Source: Acetobacteraceae bacterium (lineage in GTDB: Bacteria; Pseudomonadota; Alphaproteobacteria; Acetobacterales; Acetobacteraceae). Taken from it: DNA of 5,911 bases. The stretch covers positions 1 to 5,911 of the forward strand of contig JASHVB010000491.1 in NCBI GenBank assembly GCA_030039695.1, in the 5' to 3' direction. A program made the position numbers and the translations under genes. The notes beneath the pieces are model-generated. The model saw nothing but the letters and a program-made list of their open reading frames with translations, was not told the DNA's origin and did no database searches. Shown piece by piece: positions 4,646 through 5,911 of this stretch (position 1 is the first letter of the stretch; every line of letters starts with the position of its first letter).

Positions 4646-5911
4646 ATGATGCGTGCTTCCAACTTGACCAGCCTTCTCACCCGGCTCGCCGCCGGCGCCC
4701 TGGTGGCAACCGCCGTCTCGGCGGCGGCGCAGGCTGCCGGCGGCGGCACGCTGGTGATCGGCATGACCGCGGGCGACCTGCCGATCACCACCGGCAACCC
4801 GGATCAGGGTTTCGAAGGCTATCGTTTCGTGGGCTACAACCTTTATGACTCGCTGGTATTGTGGGACCTCTCCAGCGCGACCAAGCCGACCGGCCTGATC
4901 CCCGGTCTTGCCACATCGTGGGAGATCGATCCAAACGATCATACCCGTTGGATCTTCCACCTGCGCCAGGGCGTGAAATGGCACGACGGCTGCCCCTTCA
5001 CCGCCGATGACGTGGTGTGGAATCTGCAGCGCCTCACCGACAAGAACGCGCCGCAGTTCGACCCGGCCGAGCTGGCCCAGACCTCGCCCTATCTCGGCAA
5101 CTTCGCCTCGATCGACAAGATCGGCGACCACACCATCGCGATCCGTACCAAAGTCGCGGACTCTCTGTTTCCGTACGAAATCAGCTACGTGATGATGATC
5201 AGCCCCTGCCGGGCCAAGGAGCTGCATTACAAATGGGCGGATTATATGGTGCATCCGTCCGGCACCGGTCCCTATCGCTTCGAAAGCGAGGTGCCGCATC
5301 AGCGCATGGTCATGGTGCCGAACAAGGACTACTGGAACCCCGAGCGCGTACCGAAGCAGGACCGGCTGATTCTGATCCCAATGCCGGAGGCAGCGACGCG
5401 CACCGCCGCGCTGCTGTCCGGGCAGGTAAACTGGATCGAGGCGCCTGCCCCTGACGCCATCCCGCGGCTGAAAGCCGCCGGCATGCAGATCGTCACCAAC
5501 ACCTATCCGCACAACTGGAGCTACCAGCTCAATTTCGCGCACGGCCCGTTCAAGGACATACGTGTGCGCCAGGCCGCCGACTATGCGATCAACCGGGACG
5601 ACATGAAGGACTTGCTCGACGGGCTGATGCTCGAAGGCTATTCGAGTGTGCCGCCGTCCACGGCTTATTATGGCCACCCGATCCTCTACAAATACGATCC
5701 GAAAAAGGCGCACGAGCTGCTGAAGGAGGCGGGTTGCCTGCCCTGCAAGGTGACGCTGGCGATCTCCACCTCTGGCTCCGGCCAGATGCAGCCGCTGCCG
5801 ATGAACGAGCTGGTGAAATCGGACATGGATGCCGCCGGCTTTGACGTGAAGCTCGACACGATGGACTGGAATGCCTTGCTCGCCCTCGCGCGCGGCTCCG
5901 GTGAGAAGAGC
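4646..5911 (+). CDS. ABC transporter substrate-binding protein, family 5, second tandem copy, 3' end outside window
   Basis: The frame runs open for 422 codons to the last base. It encodes a Sec signal (about residues 1-30, cleavage after A-Q-A at 28-30) that is shorter than and unrelated to that of the first copy. It is followed by the same SBP_bac_5 domain: 'GGGTLVIGMTAGDLP' (32-46), 'YNLYDSLVLWD', 'PGLATSWE', 'FHLRQGVKWHDG', 'GTGPYRFE' and 'LLSGQVNWIEAP'. From residue 33 on it aligns to the first copy without net gaps. Over a 112-residue central block (199-310 of the first protein) I count 19 differences, about 83% identity. All four cysteines are kept: C116, C188, C364 and C367. About 110 residues should be missing beyond the window, judging by the first copy. 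It shares an operon with the first copy and probably takes a related ligand through the same permease; that is inference. Confidence 0.93.
   Translation, partial: MMRASNLTSLLTRLAAGALVATAVSAAAQAAGGGTLVIGMTAGDLPITTGNPDQGFEGYRFVGYNLYDSLVLWDLSSATKPTGLIPGLATSWEIDPNDHTRWIFHLRQGVKWHDGCPFTADDVVWNLQRLTDKNAPQFDPAELAQTSPYLGNFASIDKIGDHTIAIRTKVADSLFPYEISYVMMISPCRAKELHYKWADYMVHPSGTGPYRFESEVPHQRMVMVPNKDYWNPERVPKQDRLILIPMPEAATRTAALLSGQVNWIEAPAPDAIPRLKAAGMQIVTNTYPHNWSYQLNFAHGPFKDIRVRQAADYAINRDDMKDLLDGLMLEGYSSVPPSTAYYGHPILYKYDPKKAHELLKEAGCLPCKVTLAISTSGSGQMQPLPMNELVKSDMDAAGFDVKLDTMDWNALLALARGSGEKS

Larger units (their letters stand above)
3118..5911 (+). repeat. Tandem gene duplication, offset 1624 bases, without net gaps
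   Basis: Positions 3118-4287 and 4742-5911 align at a constant offset of 1624 bases. All four cysteine codons checked fall at this offset. The longest exact match I found is 35 bases (4159-4193 and 5783-5817), covering the 'QMQPLPMNELVK' region. Signal peptide sequences are not conserved between the copies, and the second copy is cut by the window. Such a direct repeat could allow deletion or gene conversion between the copies. Confidence 0.85.

Overview
This window is GC-rich DNA with four protein genes, all on the + strand. The organism is most likely an alphaproteobacterium of the Rhizobiales (Bradyrhizobium/Rhodopseudomonas type) or a close relative. That placement is an inference from codon choice, from the '...ARRT-x-x-L' ending of the YqgE protein, and from a sigma-54 promoter of the classic rhizobial/nif form. 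It was not tested by any search.

Layout. (1) Positions 1-296 hold the C-terminal half of a YqgE/AlgH (UPF0301) protein, cut by the window edge. (2) Positions 297-925 are a long stretch with no gene I can support; overlapping inverted repeats lie near 470-505. (3) Positions 926-2476 encode a 516-residue Tat-exported phosphoesterase of the phospholipase C/acid phosphatase AcpA family. (4) Positions 2477-2964 are a second non-coding stretch. It has a near-palindrome just after the phosphoesterase, three further inverted repeats, and a textbook sigma-54 (RpoN) -24/-12 promoter at 2917-2933. A Shine-Dalgarno sequence and an ATG follow that promoter at normal distances. (5) Positions 2965-4626 encode a complete family 5 (peptide/nickel/opine type) ABC transporter substrate-binding protein. 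(6) After only 19 bases, a second, closely related substrate-binding protein starts at 4646 and runs off the window end.

How the parts fit together. The two substrate-binding genes are a tandem duplication: one offset of 1624 bases aligns them without net gaps from the mature N-terminus to the window end. They are almost certainly one transcription unit, probably followed by permease and ATPase genes outside the window. The sigma-54 promoter implies activation by an enhancer-binding protein and therefore control by a nutrient signal; nitrogen is the usual one but is not shown here. The upstream phosphoesterase is also extracytoplasmic, so the region may serve nutrient scavenging, but the long gap and the separate promoter argue against a single operon.

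I see no CRISPR array, RNA gene, insertion sequence or clearly new system. The most informative observations are the sigma-54 promoter, which also decides the start codon, and the paired transporter receptors, which share four cysteines including a CLPC motif.
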